Positions 1-12,400 of a stretch of 64,000 bases of DNA are shown here, one piece after another. The position numbers and the translations under genes are program-made. Below the pieces are notes generated by a model that saw only the letters and a list, made by a program, of their open reading frames with translations, was not told where the DNA came from and searched no databases. This DNA is from Apophysomyces variabilis. Lineage: Eukaryota; Mucoromycota; Mucoromycetes; Mucorales; Mucoraceae. The stretch spans positions 1,485,527 to 1,549,526 of the forward strand of contig MZZL01000409.1 in assembly GCA_002749535.1 (NCBI GenBank), given 5' to 3'. Each line of letters begins with the position of its first letter. Within the stretch, counting starts at the first letter, position 1.

Positions 1-13
1 CTGATAACTTTAC

Positions 14-130
14 CTGTGGGAAATATCCTCGAGTGAACACACTTAGAAGAGAGGTCTTACCACAGGCACCGTCACCACACACAACAAGTTTACGGCAGAT
101 AGGTTTACTACTCTTGCTGCACACTCCCAT
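14..130 (-). CDS. Rho-family small GTPase, 5' exon only (runs off left edge)
   Basis: Translating the minus strand from the ATG at 130 gives a 39-residue exon, starting MGVCSKSSKP, with the P-loop GDGACGKTSLL at residues 20-30 and then FTRGYFPQ. The exon ends in CAG followed by gtaaag, a good splice donor, so the rest lies beyond base 1. The P-loop followed by SLLSVFTRGYFP is typical of Rho GTPases and closest, from memory, to fungal Rho3/Rho2, membrane-bound switches controlling polarity, exocytosis and actin. Switch I and II, the insert helix and the CaaX box are outside the window, so the subclass is unproven. The stretch upstream of the start (131-235) is pyrimidine-rich on the coding strand, as in many fungal 5' UTRs. 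Longer open frames here are in other frames. Confidence 0.85.
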
Positions 131-230
131 GAGCAAAGTAAAAAGGAAATAAGGAAGAATGCGATTAGGTGAATGAACAAAAAGAAGAGGAAAAGGGTCG
201 CAAGAAGAAAAAAGGGAAAAGCCATATTCA

Positions 231-2000
231 AATTCCGGTTCAGTCACCAAAGAACTTCAGATTCCGACAGGCGATTAAACATGATCCCGTACAATCAATT
301 AACAGCACTGATCTACAGCAGACGGGCCACCGCTCTTAACATAACCGAGGAAGCTACGTTGCTTAACATTTATCTTATGCGAAACAGGCAGCTGAAAGAA
401 TTTGCATGTTCAATTTCGTAACACGGACTGTAGCTTTTTGCACAAAAGTTTTAGACATTAAGTTTTGCAATAGAGAGAAACTAAAACTTTCTGCAACACC
501 TGTTAATGATAGTTTAGTGTACTATTTCACTCTCAAAGTACCCAATTTGTAGAACTACTTGAGCGTGCTAGATAGGCTCGCAGACCATACAGAATATTTC
601 CGATGCGGGTAAACCGAAAGTCGTTAAGAAATACGATTCGTAACGAAGAGACAATTTGTGTGGAGCAAAGCTAATCATGACAAATGTATGGCACAGTTCT
701 AAACTGTGCAACAAGAAGTAGAACAGTACCGTACCCTAAGTTTGCAGGCTACTAATATCGACCTCCAGCCCTTAGCCTAGATCTTGCATGGAAAACGAAA
801 CAACTATAGCAAAGGGCACCAAATGAATGATCCTGACTGGTTAGTTTTTTATAAGTATAGATATAACACTAGAAATATAAGCAACGTTGGTACGATATAA
901 GTAAGGCTATACCATTGTAAGAACAAATAGCATCATAAAAACGGGCTATCAATGGGCTACAGTAGGTAGGGTATACGCAATAATATAACTACAACTAGCT
1001 GTCAGCGCAACAAGATAAAAAGCTTGCACGGCTCGCATAAGTCGCGTACAAGTCCGACAGCTGAGGCATAGTACGTATATGTTAAGACCAGAAGCAATTT
1101 GTACCCCTTTAGGCACTTTCGAGCAATCATGCTTTACATCCTTGCTTTTTCAAGGAACTTCCTAATTGCTGTATAGAAGGCCTTGTTAGGGAGTATGTCT
1201 AAGAACGAATCTTTGGCGGATGTCCCGAATGATTTGATTCAGTTTACTTGGTCTTGACGTGTATAAACAACGCAGTTAATTCTCTCTGTGAGTCTCGTCC
1301 TCGGCCCTGCAGCAGCAGAGATTAGTGTCTGCCTCCCCAGGGAGGATTGTGTTGGCGCTACGTCATATCTTGAGTACCTATGACGAAAAATATAAAACAG
1401 CACAGATTCTGACAAGGATGCCCCACGGTAATTGAGATTATCACCCACGTAGTCTATAAAGTGATGATTTGCAACAAAACCCTTATTATGCTTAACCGAA
1501 TTTACTTTAAAGAGAATTTTGATCAAAGCATTGCGTTATTTTATGCCGTCCTTGATTTACCAAGCTTGATGACACCGAATGTAATATGGGAAGAAAGGGA
1601 TGGATATAAGAAACGTACATATATAATGGCTAGTATTTAAGAACTAAGAAACTCGTGGCATTATCTTCACTGACCGAATTCTCTTAGATACGGGTCCGTA
1701 GGTGACTTCCTAGTTAGCCAGAAGATCAGCAGAGAAAGAGACAACTGGGATCGAGGTAGAACTTATTGCCAGTGACTTTACATAAAAGAAGGTCATCTAT
1801 TGTTTCAAACCGTCTGCAGTGTTTTCCCCGGCTGATAGAAGCAGAGAACGAAGAGAAAATTCAGTGGCTAGGAAGATGGATATGCAGCTTATATTCACAG
1901 GTACAGTACAATATATGGGCTCATAGGAGCAACAGTCACAGGGCGGGTATCACAATGTTTTTTGAATGTTCGGGCAGCGTTGCGACGGAGATTAACTACC
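231..2000. other. Intergenic spacer, no supported gene
   Basis: About 1.8 kb of AT-rich sequence lies between the Rho exon and the Pub1-like gene. Open frames here, for example 1239-1526 on the minus strand, show no recognisable motif, no signal peptide and no convincing exon structure. It probably holds the Rho promoter and the upstream part of the Pub1-like promoter. I see no tRNA or transposon. Confidence 0.6.
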
Positions 2001-2110
2001 CTCTTCTTCCTTCAACTCGTTCTGTCCTCCCTTCGCTTTTGTTTGCCTTTTTTTTTCTTTCTTTTTTTCTTTATTTTTTTCCTTTTTTTTTTCTTTTGTT
2101 TTCTTCCTTT
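2001..2110 (+). promoter_or_regulatory. Long pyrimidine (T-rich) tract upstream of the Pub1-like gene
   Basis: The plus strand is almost pure C/T from about 2001 to 2110, with several T runs, ending about 50 nt before the ATG at 2164. Such CT-rich leaders are common in promoters and 5' UTRs of highly expressed fungal genes. The open frame across it (1766-2131) reads as low-complexity F/L/S and is not considered coding. Confidence 0.5.
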
Positions 2111-2163
2111 GTTGTAGAATTGGTTCTTTAGAAAACAAAAAAAAACGTCATAATTAGCCCTCC

Positions 2164-3812
2164 ATGTCCAACGTCCCTAATGACCCCACCAAAACCCTTT
2201 ATGTCGGCAACCTGGATCAGAGGTTAATACTTTGCTTATCTTGTATTGCATGTTTTTGTACCTGTTGACTAAGTTGTGGATTGTCAGAGTGACAGATGTC
2301 ATGTTGCACGACATCTTTGCCATGCTTGGAACTGTTGTCAACGTCAAGATCGTTGCGGTGAGTGGAATGCAACGAATTATCCCTTTTTGTTCTGTTTTTG
2401 TTTATTGTATTCATTGATGGTCTTGAGTAATTGATTTCGATTTTTTTGCAGATAAGACGCCATGGACCTTATGTATGTATCTGGCACAACCATGCGAATA
2501 GGATAGTTTACATTGAATTAGGAGAGCGTCAATTACGGATTTGTCGAGTTCGCAGAGACACAGGGAGCTGAGCAGGCACTTCAGCAAATGAATGGACGCA
2601 AGATATTTAATTATGTGAGTATCACTAGGGATATCTCGGTTTTCGGGGGGCTAACCTGAAGCTGGCAGGAAATCAAAGTGAATTGGGCGCAACAAGGGGC
2701 TCAAGCGAAAGATGACACTGCCAACCACTTTCACGTGTTCGTTGGTGATCTGGCTCCAGAGATCACCGATGACACCCTGGCCAGAGCATTCTCCGGCTTT
2801 GAAACCATGTCGTAAGTTTTATTTAACCTAGGCATGGGGGTTTGTTCATCGAGTTGGACATTTAGGGAGGCCCATGTAATGTGGGATTCCGTCTCAGGGA
2901 AGTCAAGAGGATTTGGATTCGTTGCATTTCGTGACAAGACAGATGCAGAGCAAGCCATTGCAACTATGAACGGTGAATGGCTAGGCTCACGTACCATTCG
3001 CTGTAATTGGGCCACACAGAAAGGTAGAATCTGCATCGTCCTTTTACCAATCTTTCTCACCTAATGCCACAAGGTCAAATGGCAACACCACCCCCGCAGC
3101 CAGGACAGCAGCTTCCTTACGATGTCGTGGTACAACAAACGCCAGCCTATGTCACCAGCATTTACGTCGGCAACTTGTCGCCGGCAGTCTCTCGTATGTT
3201 GTATTGGACCTGGGCCATGTTTGGCTCATTTATTGTGCAGAGACCGACCTGGTACAACCTTTCCAACGTTTTGGCTTTGTGCAAGAAGTGAAGTTACAAT
3301 CTGAGCGTGGGTTTGCTTTCGTAAAGTAAGTCAATTGCTGTGTTGGTAGCTTGGACTACTCAACACCAATGTTCAGGTTGGACACCCATGAAAATGCAGC
3401 GAATGCGATTGTTCATCTACAAGGATTCGAGATCAGTGGCCGTCCAGTAAAGGTAGCAAATGTGTAAGCAATTGGCATATCTACTTACGTACTGTTATAG
3501 CTTTCTTGGGGCAAAGATCGTCCACCCGCCGGTTGGCAGCAGCAGCCGTATGGTGGGGGTTATCAAGCCCAACAGAACTGGCATCATCATGGAAATACAG
3601 GCCATCCTGGGTTGTACTCTGGACGACTGACTCGAGGAGGGGCGTACCAACAGAATGGATATGCAATGAATGCAGCCTCCCCAAGCTCACTTGCTATTTT
3701 GGATCCCATTACAAACGGTACGCAGGGACCTGCAGCCGTCAGTCAGTGGGGTCAACAGACTGCACAACAACAGCTTTATGATCAGTACAATCCGAACCCC
3801 TCCGATATTTAA
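2164..3812 (+). CDS. Three-RRM RNA-binding protein, Pub1/TIA-1/Nam8 family
   Basis: Ten exons (2164-2222, 2288-2357, 2452-2472, 2522-2614, 2669-2811, 2866-3023, 3074-3193, 3241-3325, 3377-3452, 3501-3812) splice to 378 residues. Three RRMs are visible: RNP2 TLYVGNL and RNP1 NYGFVEF in the first, HVFVGDL and RGFGFVAF in the second, SIYVGNL and RGFAFVKL in the third. The order and spacing are those of TIA-1/Pub1, which bind U-rich or AU-rich RNA and act in mRNA stability, stress granules and splicing. The C-terminal 110 residues are rich in Q, G, N and Y, the low-complexity tail that drives granule assembly in this family. Exon 3 is only 21 nt. A poly(A) signal follows the stop closely. A Nam8-like role in U1 snRNP cannot be excluded. 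Confidence 0.93.
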
Positions 3813-3820
3813 CGCGAGAC

Positions 3821-3826
3821 AATAAA
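3821..3826 (+). terminator. AATAAA poly(A) signal of the Pub1-like gene
   Basis: A canonical AATAAA lies 9 nt after the stop codon, so the 3' UTR would be very short. Its use is inferred from position only. Confidence 0.5.
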
Positions 3827-4128
3827 CTTATATACTCAGGTTGTCCTGATGAGTTACTCTTGATATAAGTTTAGAAGCGCTAGCAAAGATCAAAAATTTG
3901 GATAAAATGTGCTTTATTTAGCATAGTAGAAAAAGTAAACACTTAATCAATCACAATGATATTATGATGTGATTAGTGCCAATTCAGGGCTAATGGACAG
4001 GCAATGCCCTCTCTTTCTTCACAGGTACATTTCGCGCTCCCCCAGCGGGATTTGAACAGAAATTATTCAGTCAAAAAGTACGTTCCGCAATAAAGTCCTG
4101 CGACACTGCTCGTCGAGAATACAATTAG

Positions 4129-7001
4129 ATGAATTCGCTGTATCAAGTGGATGAACTCGTAAAAGAGTACCTCTTGGTAAGGATTACGCTATTTTCCTGA
4201 ACACAAGAGTGTCTCATTCCGCTGAACAACGAAATGGTACTGTTATTTTGTCGAAATTATATATGCATTAGTTCAGAGGCTTCACCAATACATTTCGAGC
4301 TCTGGAAACCGAGACGCGAGCAGACAAAGACAAAAGATTCCAAGTGAGATCAGCATTTACATACCGCTTCTGGAACTTAGGGAATTGAATCAATTAGGTG
4401 GACAAGATTATCGACGAGTTGCTGGGATTCGTAACCAATGGCGATATCCAAAGTCTACTCGACTATTACCGATATCTGGACTTGCGATTTTTTTCAAGAT
4501 TAGATAGCCGCTTTCAGAGAACAGTAAAGAAGTTTGAGTTGTGTTTACTAAGGCATTTGCTTGTTCATGGTAAGGAGCAAATATATCCTCGATCTGATGA
4601 TAATTTAAACCATCGATCACATTTACACAGCCATACAGCATAAAAAACGAGAGAAAGTATGTGAATTTTTCGATACTTTTGGACCAGAACTCCACGGAAA
4701 ACCTGAATGGTCGCAATGGTTTGGTAAGCGACATACTGGCACAACCTTCGATTTATTAAGCTCACTGCGCTGATTCCATAGCCTTACCCTATGTAAAGAA
4801 CCCATCGACCGATCCGGTGTTTGAAACATTCTTTTCCAAACAATGGGTGGATAATTATACTATTTCGTTACACAATTTTCTTGCCACAACGTTTCAGAAC
4901 ATGCGTAGGTAGCAAACGGAGGTTCGATAACAGCCAGGATTGACATTATTTCCCTCGAAATGGACAATTTGCAGCACTGCCTAGTCTTTTATCATTCAAC
5001 ATGGACCGGATCCAACGAAAGGCGCAGCAAGCTGAAATCGAGACGTTAAAGAACAGCGTTGAAAATCTGAAGGCTACTATAGATACACGTGAGAACGAGA
5101 TCGCAAAACTGAAACATGAAGTAAGAGGGAAACAGCAGTTTTGCATATTAAACCAGCAATTAACTTTAAAGCATTTAGCTAGCCGAAACGCGCCGGGAGA
5201 TGACTGATGGCATTACGTTAATACGTCGCCGGGCAGCTTCAATGACAACAGACGCCAGGCTGAGTGGATCTAAAGGGAAGACACAGGATAAGGCGGGAAA
5301 CGAAAAAAACACAAAAGAAGATTCGAACAACAAACTGCAGATGTTAGGAGATGAGGAACCGTTTGTCGTTGTGAGCCAGGTAGACAAGGCGAGAGAAGCT
5401 ATGGGCTACTGGTTCACTGAGATATTGTAGGAAGAATTCTCTGAACATGCATCCGCTATCACCCATGCAAAATTCTCATGTGAAGGAAACCTAATTGCTA
5501 GCTGCGATATGGATAATATTGTTCGGTAAGATATCTGCGATCCTTCTTCATCCGATATGGATCTCTAATGATAAAGCAGCATATGGAGTTATAAAGGGCA
5601 TTCGTTCAACCCACTAAAAATCAACAACAATACGAGCAACATTCATTCGATGGAATGGGATGCACGGTCGGAACGTTTCGTGAGTTGATTACGCACACCG
5701 GTAAAAGGAAGCACGACTGAGATATCATTTTCAGCTTTTTCTGGGAACTGATGCTGGCCTTATCCGGATATATAATGTGGAATCGAAAGCAATAGTGCAA
5801 GAATTCGCTATGGACGAGAAATATCCATGGTGATAGACCTACGGAGAGATTACAGGATTTCTAAACTAATATGAATGTTTAGGGTAACCCAGTTATCTTG
5901 CAGTCCGGTGGAGCCCATTGTGGTCTGCGCCGGTTTAGGGAGCAAAACATTGAGTGACAGCACACGGCAAGGCGCATTAGTTGCATGGAGTATGAAAAGC
6001 ATGTCAGCATGTGTGAGTAATAATCTGTTGGGTTTCAGCGATGACGTCTTAGATGTTCTTTAGGGCTCCTTCGAACTGGATCCAGATAAATCATGCACCG
6101 ATATAAATACTATCAAATTAAACCACAATGGCCAAATGCTTGTGGTTGGGGATCAGGCTGGACTGATGCGTATATTTGGTAATACTGCATTGCCCTCGAG
6201 CGTGCTGATACTAAAGATTATGTTTAGATATTCGATCCATGAAGTCAATTATGGAATGGAAAACCGCATCGGGCCTTCCTTCCTGTATAGCCCAATTTAG
6301 CTTTGATGAGAATTCTATATATACGATTGATCATGGTGGCCAGGTATGAAGACAAAGCTTGAAATGCGGAACATTATGTGATTGAACTTGAATAGTTATC
6401 ACAATGGTCTATTCACAAGCCAGGCAATAGCTTGTCAAATGCTCAACTTAGCGGATTTCCACCACCACCCGCGTTTCCACCACCTCAAGCACAGCCCTCA
6501 CCAGTGCCTTCATCTCCCACCCCTCTTGCTTCGACCAGCACGAACAGTATCCACAATAACACGCTTCCACCCCGTCCAAAATCGAATCCATCAACGTCAT
6601 CCTTATCTCGTCTTTCTATTTCTTCTGGAAGGTCTAGTCGACTCCCAACGATTACTGTTGACGATAGTGTTACGCAGTCATTATTGTCCGTATCCCCACG
6701 TTCAGAGATGGTCGCCTTTAGTGCAGATACAGAGCACATTCTCTGCGCTTCGACTGCTTTGTCTACCTCACTTTCCAAGTCTTCTTCCATTTCCTCTTTA
6801 ATGTCTGTAGCAGATGGTAATAACGGGACGGCGACGCAAGGAACCATTTATAACGTATCCAATGGTCAAGCAGCGCTGCGATTTGGACATCAGCCAGCAT
6901 ACCAGAAACTGACAACGGTGGACTGGACAAATTCATCTAATGCTTGCCTTCTAGGAAGTATGGATGGAAGCGTCAAGGTTACCAACCTGATCAAAGTATG
7001 A
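4129..7001 (+). CDS. WDR91 homologue (endosomal Rab7/PI3P regulator)
   Basis: Fourteen exons splice to 703 residues (first 4129-4176, last 6396-7001). The N terminus carries VDELVKEYLLFRGFTNTFRA, then VDKIIDELL, YWSYLE-like DYYRYLDLRFFSRL and FSKQWVDNYTISLHNFL, which match animal WDR91 nearly block for block. A coiled coil follows (about residues 175-225, IQRKAQQAEIETLK), then a WD40 propeller beginning PFVVVSQEEFSEHASAITHA and including LASCDMDN-type and GQMLVVGDQAGLMRIFD blades. The last blade is VDWTNSSNACLLGSMDGSVK. In animals WDR91 is recruited by Rab7 and restrains PI3-kinase during early-to-late endosome conversion; the same role here is inferred. A P/S-rich insertion of about 90 residues sits between two late blades (6432-6700). 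Splice joins preserve frame and motifs throughout. Confidence 0.9.
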
Positions 7002-8217
7002 TACCTATTTTTTTTTCTTCATTTCTCCTTCAATCTTCGTATCCCAATCCTTTTTCCCTGTCCTTTATTATATTAAACATGCCAATATCCAAGCATACAT
7101 AGCAGATAATACACAAAAGTCATTGATGCAACAAGCAAAAGTCTCCTTCTTCTTATAGCCGGAGAATGTTTGACATTCTAGTGATGCCTAAAGGACACTA
7201 CGATGCCAAAAAAAAAAATTACACCTTGCTCAATTCTTTCCAAAAAGTGGAAGTCAGCTCTTACAGTGCAATCTTTGCCACTTGAAAGGAAACAAGGGTA
7301 CGAACTCCACAGTTGAGGCCCAGGGCCATTATCGGTATGAAACAGCAGGAATTTACGGGATGTATTTTTTGATTTAACGTACTTGGATCATGCAGTTGAA
7401 ATAAATGTTCTCTGTCTATGCCTTTGATTTATGAGCCAGTTTCATCATACATCGAATTGACAAAGGTTTGATCAGATCATGTAATTAACGATGCAATAAG
7501 ATATAAAGCTAAAAGAAACGATGAAACGGACGTAGCATCGCCTTAGGGATGGACGGACGTCTCATATTACGACCTGTTCTGTTGAAGAACTGAAAGAAAT
7601 AGAGAAATCGTTGTCAATCTATGTCATGAAACAAGCCGTCGCAAGAAAATGTAAGAGGACTGGAAGCACTCTACGGATAAGCAGAGCTATGGTTTGATCA
7701 TGTTGCCAAATATCGATGGAATGATTATGGATTTCGAATTGACATTTTACAGGCATGGACTGCAGAAGCACAATAAACTAGCCCAACTTGTTGTCCAAGC
7801 ATTTGGTAAATCAATCAATTAACATTTAAGAGCCTATGTCTCTTTGACTCCTTATTTTTCCATGCTACCGTGGTAGGTCATCCTTAGCCATTTTGTGTAT
7901 TTCTATTAAGCGACGCTAATATGTTGCTCATCCATAACAATTAGGAGAGTACAGTAACAATAATAAATCGATCGATTCTTCTCTTTGTGCTCCATTGAAT
8001 AAATATCATCAATAAGATAACAAGGCTATGCTATTCTATTGCTATCTTAGGCCTGGGCAACATTTGAACTATGACCAGTAAGAGCATGGCTTTTTTCTTT
8101 CGACCTTGATGTTAGGGGGACGAAATTTTTTTTCCAGTCGGTGTATTGGTATCCTATTTGCTGGCAGTTTTAACTGGCGCATTTACCTTGCAAACCCTCA
8201 AATAAAGCTTTCTAGGA
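7002..8217. other. Intergenic spacer between WDR91 and UTP30 homologues
   Basis: This is 1.2 kb of AT-rich sequence with T/A runs and no open frame that I can support. It should contain the WDR91 3' end and the promoter of the next gene. No RNA gene is visible. Confidence 0.6.
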
Positions 8218-9179
8218 ATGAAGTTACAGATCGATGAAAGCAAGGTAGGAATTTATCGACATTATTCTTATTATACATAGTAACAAGGATATACTAGGCA
8301 AAAAGGGCGTTTAAGGCGCTTTATAAACATGAAAAAACGCGACAAACAAATGGGATCCAGTGGATCTGGCTCATGATCAACACCTTTAACCCGGCTGATC
8401 TGGGTAAGGGGAGACCTACACGTGTGTAAGTTTGCTTGTATTGAATAATAACCTATAATATTAACATTCTATAGTCCTCTGAAACACGCCATTCAATCAG
8501 CAAATACACGACGGTGTCTATTCACGAAAGATCCCCAGCGAACCTACAAGGATCTTCTCGTGTCAAAGAAGATCAAAGGCATTCACAAAGTTATTAGCAT
8601 TTCGAAACTTAAGAAGGAATACACAGCAGAAGCAAAGCAGCAACTTTTTAGCGAATTCGATGTATTTATGGCAGACCAGCCTGTCTTGACTTCATTGCCA
8701 AATCTGCTGGGTCGCCAGTGGTACAAGAAACGAAAGTAATGCATCATTTTCATGTTACTTCAAATCATTGACTTTGAACAGGGAACCGATACCAGTGGAT
8801 CTGACTAAAAAAGATATCCAGAAAGAGATACGAAAGGCTGCTAAGTCTACTTACATGAATTTCCACACGGGGTCCTGTTGGTAATAGACGTTTTACGCAC
8901 CAGTTTAATTCGATATATTTGTATGTTGCTAACCGATATTATAGTGCGATCAAGCTTGCTTCAACGGAGCATAACATGATTCAGGCGTACGAGAATTTGA
9001 TTGAATCTATCGAGACTATAGTAAAGACGGTTCCCGGAGGAGCAGAAAATATTCGGTCCCTGCAGATCAAAACCGCCGAATCAACAAGTTTACCCGTATA
9101 TGAAGCGGAAGAGCTAGACGAAGATGAGAATGAAGAGCGAGATTGGGACAGTGAAGAAGAGGAAGAAGAGGAAGAATGA
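8218..9179 (+). CDS. Utp30/RSL1D1-like ribosomal L1-fold protein
   Basis: Five exons (8218-8244, 8298-8425, 8475-8735, 8782-8880, 8945-9179) give 249 residues. The ribosomal L1 fold is recognised from the blocks QWIWLMINTFNP, VPLKHAI, CLFTKDPQRTYKDLL, GIHKVISISKLKKEY, FDVFMADQPVLTSLPNLLG and KSTYMNFHTGSC. The order is that of yeast Utp30 and animal RSL1D1, nucleolar proteins bound to pre-ribosomes during small-subunit assembly. The last 30 residues are very acidic (DEDENEERDWDSEEEEEEEE), a common nucleolar feature. The first exon is short, nine codons, and its ATG is the only one in frame nearby; the first residues are the least certain part. It is convergent with the ABC transporter gene downstream, with about 220 bp between the stops. 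Confidence 0.88.
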
Positions 9180-9401
9180 TTGCCCATGACTTATTCTTTT
9201 TCTGCATACGACAAATAATAGACATATCATACAACAACCACAAGACAAGAAAATCTGAACCATCCATGAAAACATATGTATCATTGATCTTACTCTTTTT
9301 CTTCATTATAGCCAGTCCAGAAATGTCCTGACATGCTAAATGACGTTTATAGAAAGGCTATCAGATCTGCTTATTTTAATAACTTTTCTCCTAATGCTCA
9401 T

Positions 9402-12400
9402 TTACTGGTCAGCATCTATTAACTGATGTTTTTCTTTTGCAAGAGTAAGCAAGCTATCGAATTCGCCTGACTTTTGGCACATGCTGTAAAACAACGAGTT
9501 GCGGTCAATAATGAGCTCTAACGGACTAAATGTAAAAAGGAAGGTCATCAGTTAAGAAAGCGATTTTGCTAAGTGTTCAGTTGCTACCTGGCAAATTCCA
9601 CAAGTTGCCCTTGGTCCAACACCATAATACGATCATATTCTATCACTGTATGCAAACGATGAGCAATACAAAGGACAGTGCAATCTGCAAACTCGGTCAA
9701 GATAGTTTTTTGTATAGCCTTGTCTGTCAAAAAATCAACACTAGCAGTAGCTTCATCCATCCACACAATGCGGTTCCGTTTCAATAGAGCTCGCGCGAGA
9801 CATAGCAATTGCCTCTGACCTTGCGAAAAATTCTTGCCACCTTCACGTACTTGCGACTCTAGATCTTCGAAGATAGAAACATTGTTGCCCAAAAAATGGT
9901 AGTCTTCTTCATCCGTACTGCCAAGTAAATGCACGCGACGCAGAGCAGAAAAGATAGCCTCATCCTCAAACTGATTGAAAGGATCCAAGTTGGACCTTAA
10001 TGTCCCTGTAAACATAACTGGATCTATTTCTCCCATAAGTACGTATAGCCTACGCAATCGGTCAGTGTACCTTGAGGGATAATGGTCAGCTTCTTTCGAA
10101 GGTCATCCGTTCCGAGATCCTTGATATCCAGGTCATCTACAATGATGTTGCCCTTGGATGCTTCCAAGAAACGGAAGAATGAAAGCGCAAGCGTCGATTT
10201 ACCGCTACCCGTTCGACCAACTACACCAATCTTTTCCCTCGGCTTAATAGAGAAAGAGAGTCCTCGGAGAACAGCCGGTAAATCGGGGGCATAGCTTATT
10301 TCCAAGTCTTGCACTGTGATACTTCCTTCTGTAGGCCACTGCATTAAAGCCATTAACACTCTCCAGAAGCAGGAAACACGTAGCGAATGATTGAGTTACC
10401 TCTGGCGGTGGCCTCACTTCAGAGATAGCAGGGGCTTCCTGTTCTATTTCCAAAAATTCCAGTACACGCTCTACAGCATTGAAATTCAATTCCATATGTG
10501 TGTAGTGTTTAACTGCCCATGAAATCTGTTTATCAGTGTTAACAAAGAAAAAGTCTCACGATGCTTGATCAGCATTGCTTACTTGATCCGAATATAAAAT
10601 GACGAAACTCAGGCAAAAGCCAGCCTGAGCAACATCCAGTTTATCCAGATTCAATAAGATGATACTTGCAGTTATCATATTGACAGCAGCGCCCATTATG
10701 GCATACCGAATACGAACCCAGCGATTAGCAAGCCATATATAGTAAAATGGACGATTGTTTACATCAATGCGCTTCACCATGTCTTGCAAGAATTTTTGGG
10801 TTGCACCAAATGCACGAATCGTGGCGAGACCGGCAATAGTTTCGGTAAAATGGCTAAATAAAGGCGATTTTGTGACGCTTTCCAACCTCTTCATCTCCAC
10901 TGATGCTGCCAGGAATAAAACACCATAAGATATACAGCATACAGCGACAACTACCATAGGGATTAGGAAAATAGGGAGAATAGTGCTGACGATAAGGATA
11001 CTGGATAAGACAATAATGGACTGAGATACAAAGTTCATTGTGGCGTTTGGGATTGTCCCATCAACCACATCAAGATCCGATGCAAACCGATTGAGTATGC
11101 GACCCATAGGAACCGAGTCAAAAAATCGCAGAGGAGCACGGAACACTCGATGGAGCAATTTCACATGCAAGGTCCTGCTTGCACGCAAGACTCCCAAATA
11201 GAGAACGGCAAATCGAGATGCTCCAATAACACTATTTGCCATAGTGATGCAGATATAGATTTTCAGATAGAAGTCCACATCATGACTCGTGAATGATTGT
11301 GTAACTGGGTGGAACAATCGGAAATAATCTGCATTAGGCGAGGAAGCTGGTAAAAGACTGGCGGACGGTTCCTTACCGTGAGCAAGGGAATAGGACTGAG
11401 CCCATATCTTCAGCCACCAGCTTTCTGCTATCTCAAGTCCGCGGCAGCCAAAAACGAGGAAAGCCATCAATGACCAGAACAGAAATCCTCCAACCATTCT
11501 CAAGTATGTTTGATACACTTTTCCTGTCACAGCACCCGTTGATCGTTCTGCACAGCAGTTACTAATACATAATTGTGAAGCATAATTCTAAATACCTTCT
11601 TCCCCAACCAAGACCCTGGGGGATGTTTTGATACTAGTATCTTCTTCGTTATGACTATGTACCGCTATCTCGCTAGCCATGTCTTTATCATTCAATTGGT
11701 TTCGGTTGGTTATCTCGTTTCCAATTACTGAAGCCAAAGACTCTGAGTTCTGTAACTCGGAAGGTAGCCCTGCAATGTCGACGCGTCCCTCTGAAAGGTG
11801 AACTACATAAGCACTACCCCAAATGCATAACTTAACATGGTGGGTAACAAGGATTCTCGTACGCTGCTTCATTAGAGATCCAGTTAGGCATTTCTCAAAC
11901 AAATGTTTCGCAGTATGAGCTAACAAGCCTTAGATGGAAAAGCATGAGATAGATCAAGAGAACATACCATCAACCGCACTAAGAACATCATCCATCAGTA
12001 CGGTCTTTGCTCGGGAATAAACAGCTCTTGCTAGCGCCACACGTGCCTTTTGACCACCTGAAAGAGTGATACCTCTCTCCCCGATCTCAGTTTCATCACC
12101 GTCCTCGAAAGTAGCCATATCTTTGTCTAGAGCGCATGCACTTACGGTAGCCTCGTACCGATCCTTAATATATGGTAGCCCAAACAAGATATTATCTCGT
12201 ATAGAAGCGTTTTGCAGCCACGCTATTGCTGCACGTTAGTAAAACCGTTGCACCGATTATTGAACCTTTACCTGACTGTGACACATATGCTACCCTATAA
12301 TCAAGTATCCAATCCTCTGCAGCAATGGTATTTGGTTCTGCTAACTCGGCTTCAACAGAGTCTGCCACAGGAGCGCGCGGGAAAAAGACTTGGCCAGAAA

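Noticed and set aside
1239..1526. 95-codon minus-strand ORF in the Rho/Pub1 spacer
   Set aside because: No motif, no plausible splice partners and composition like the surrounding spacer.
1766..2131. 121-codon ORF upstream of the Pub1-like gene
   Set aside because: The second half is translation of a T/C tract; no conserved content, and it most likely lies in promoter or 5' UTR.
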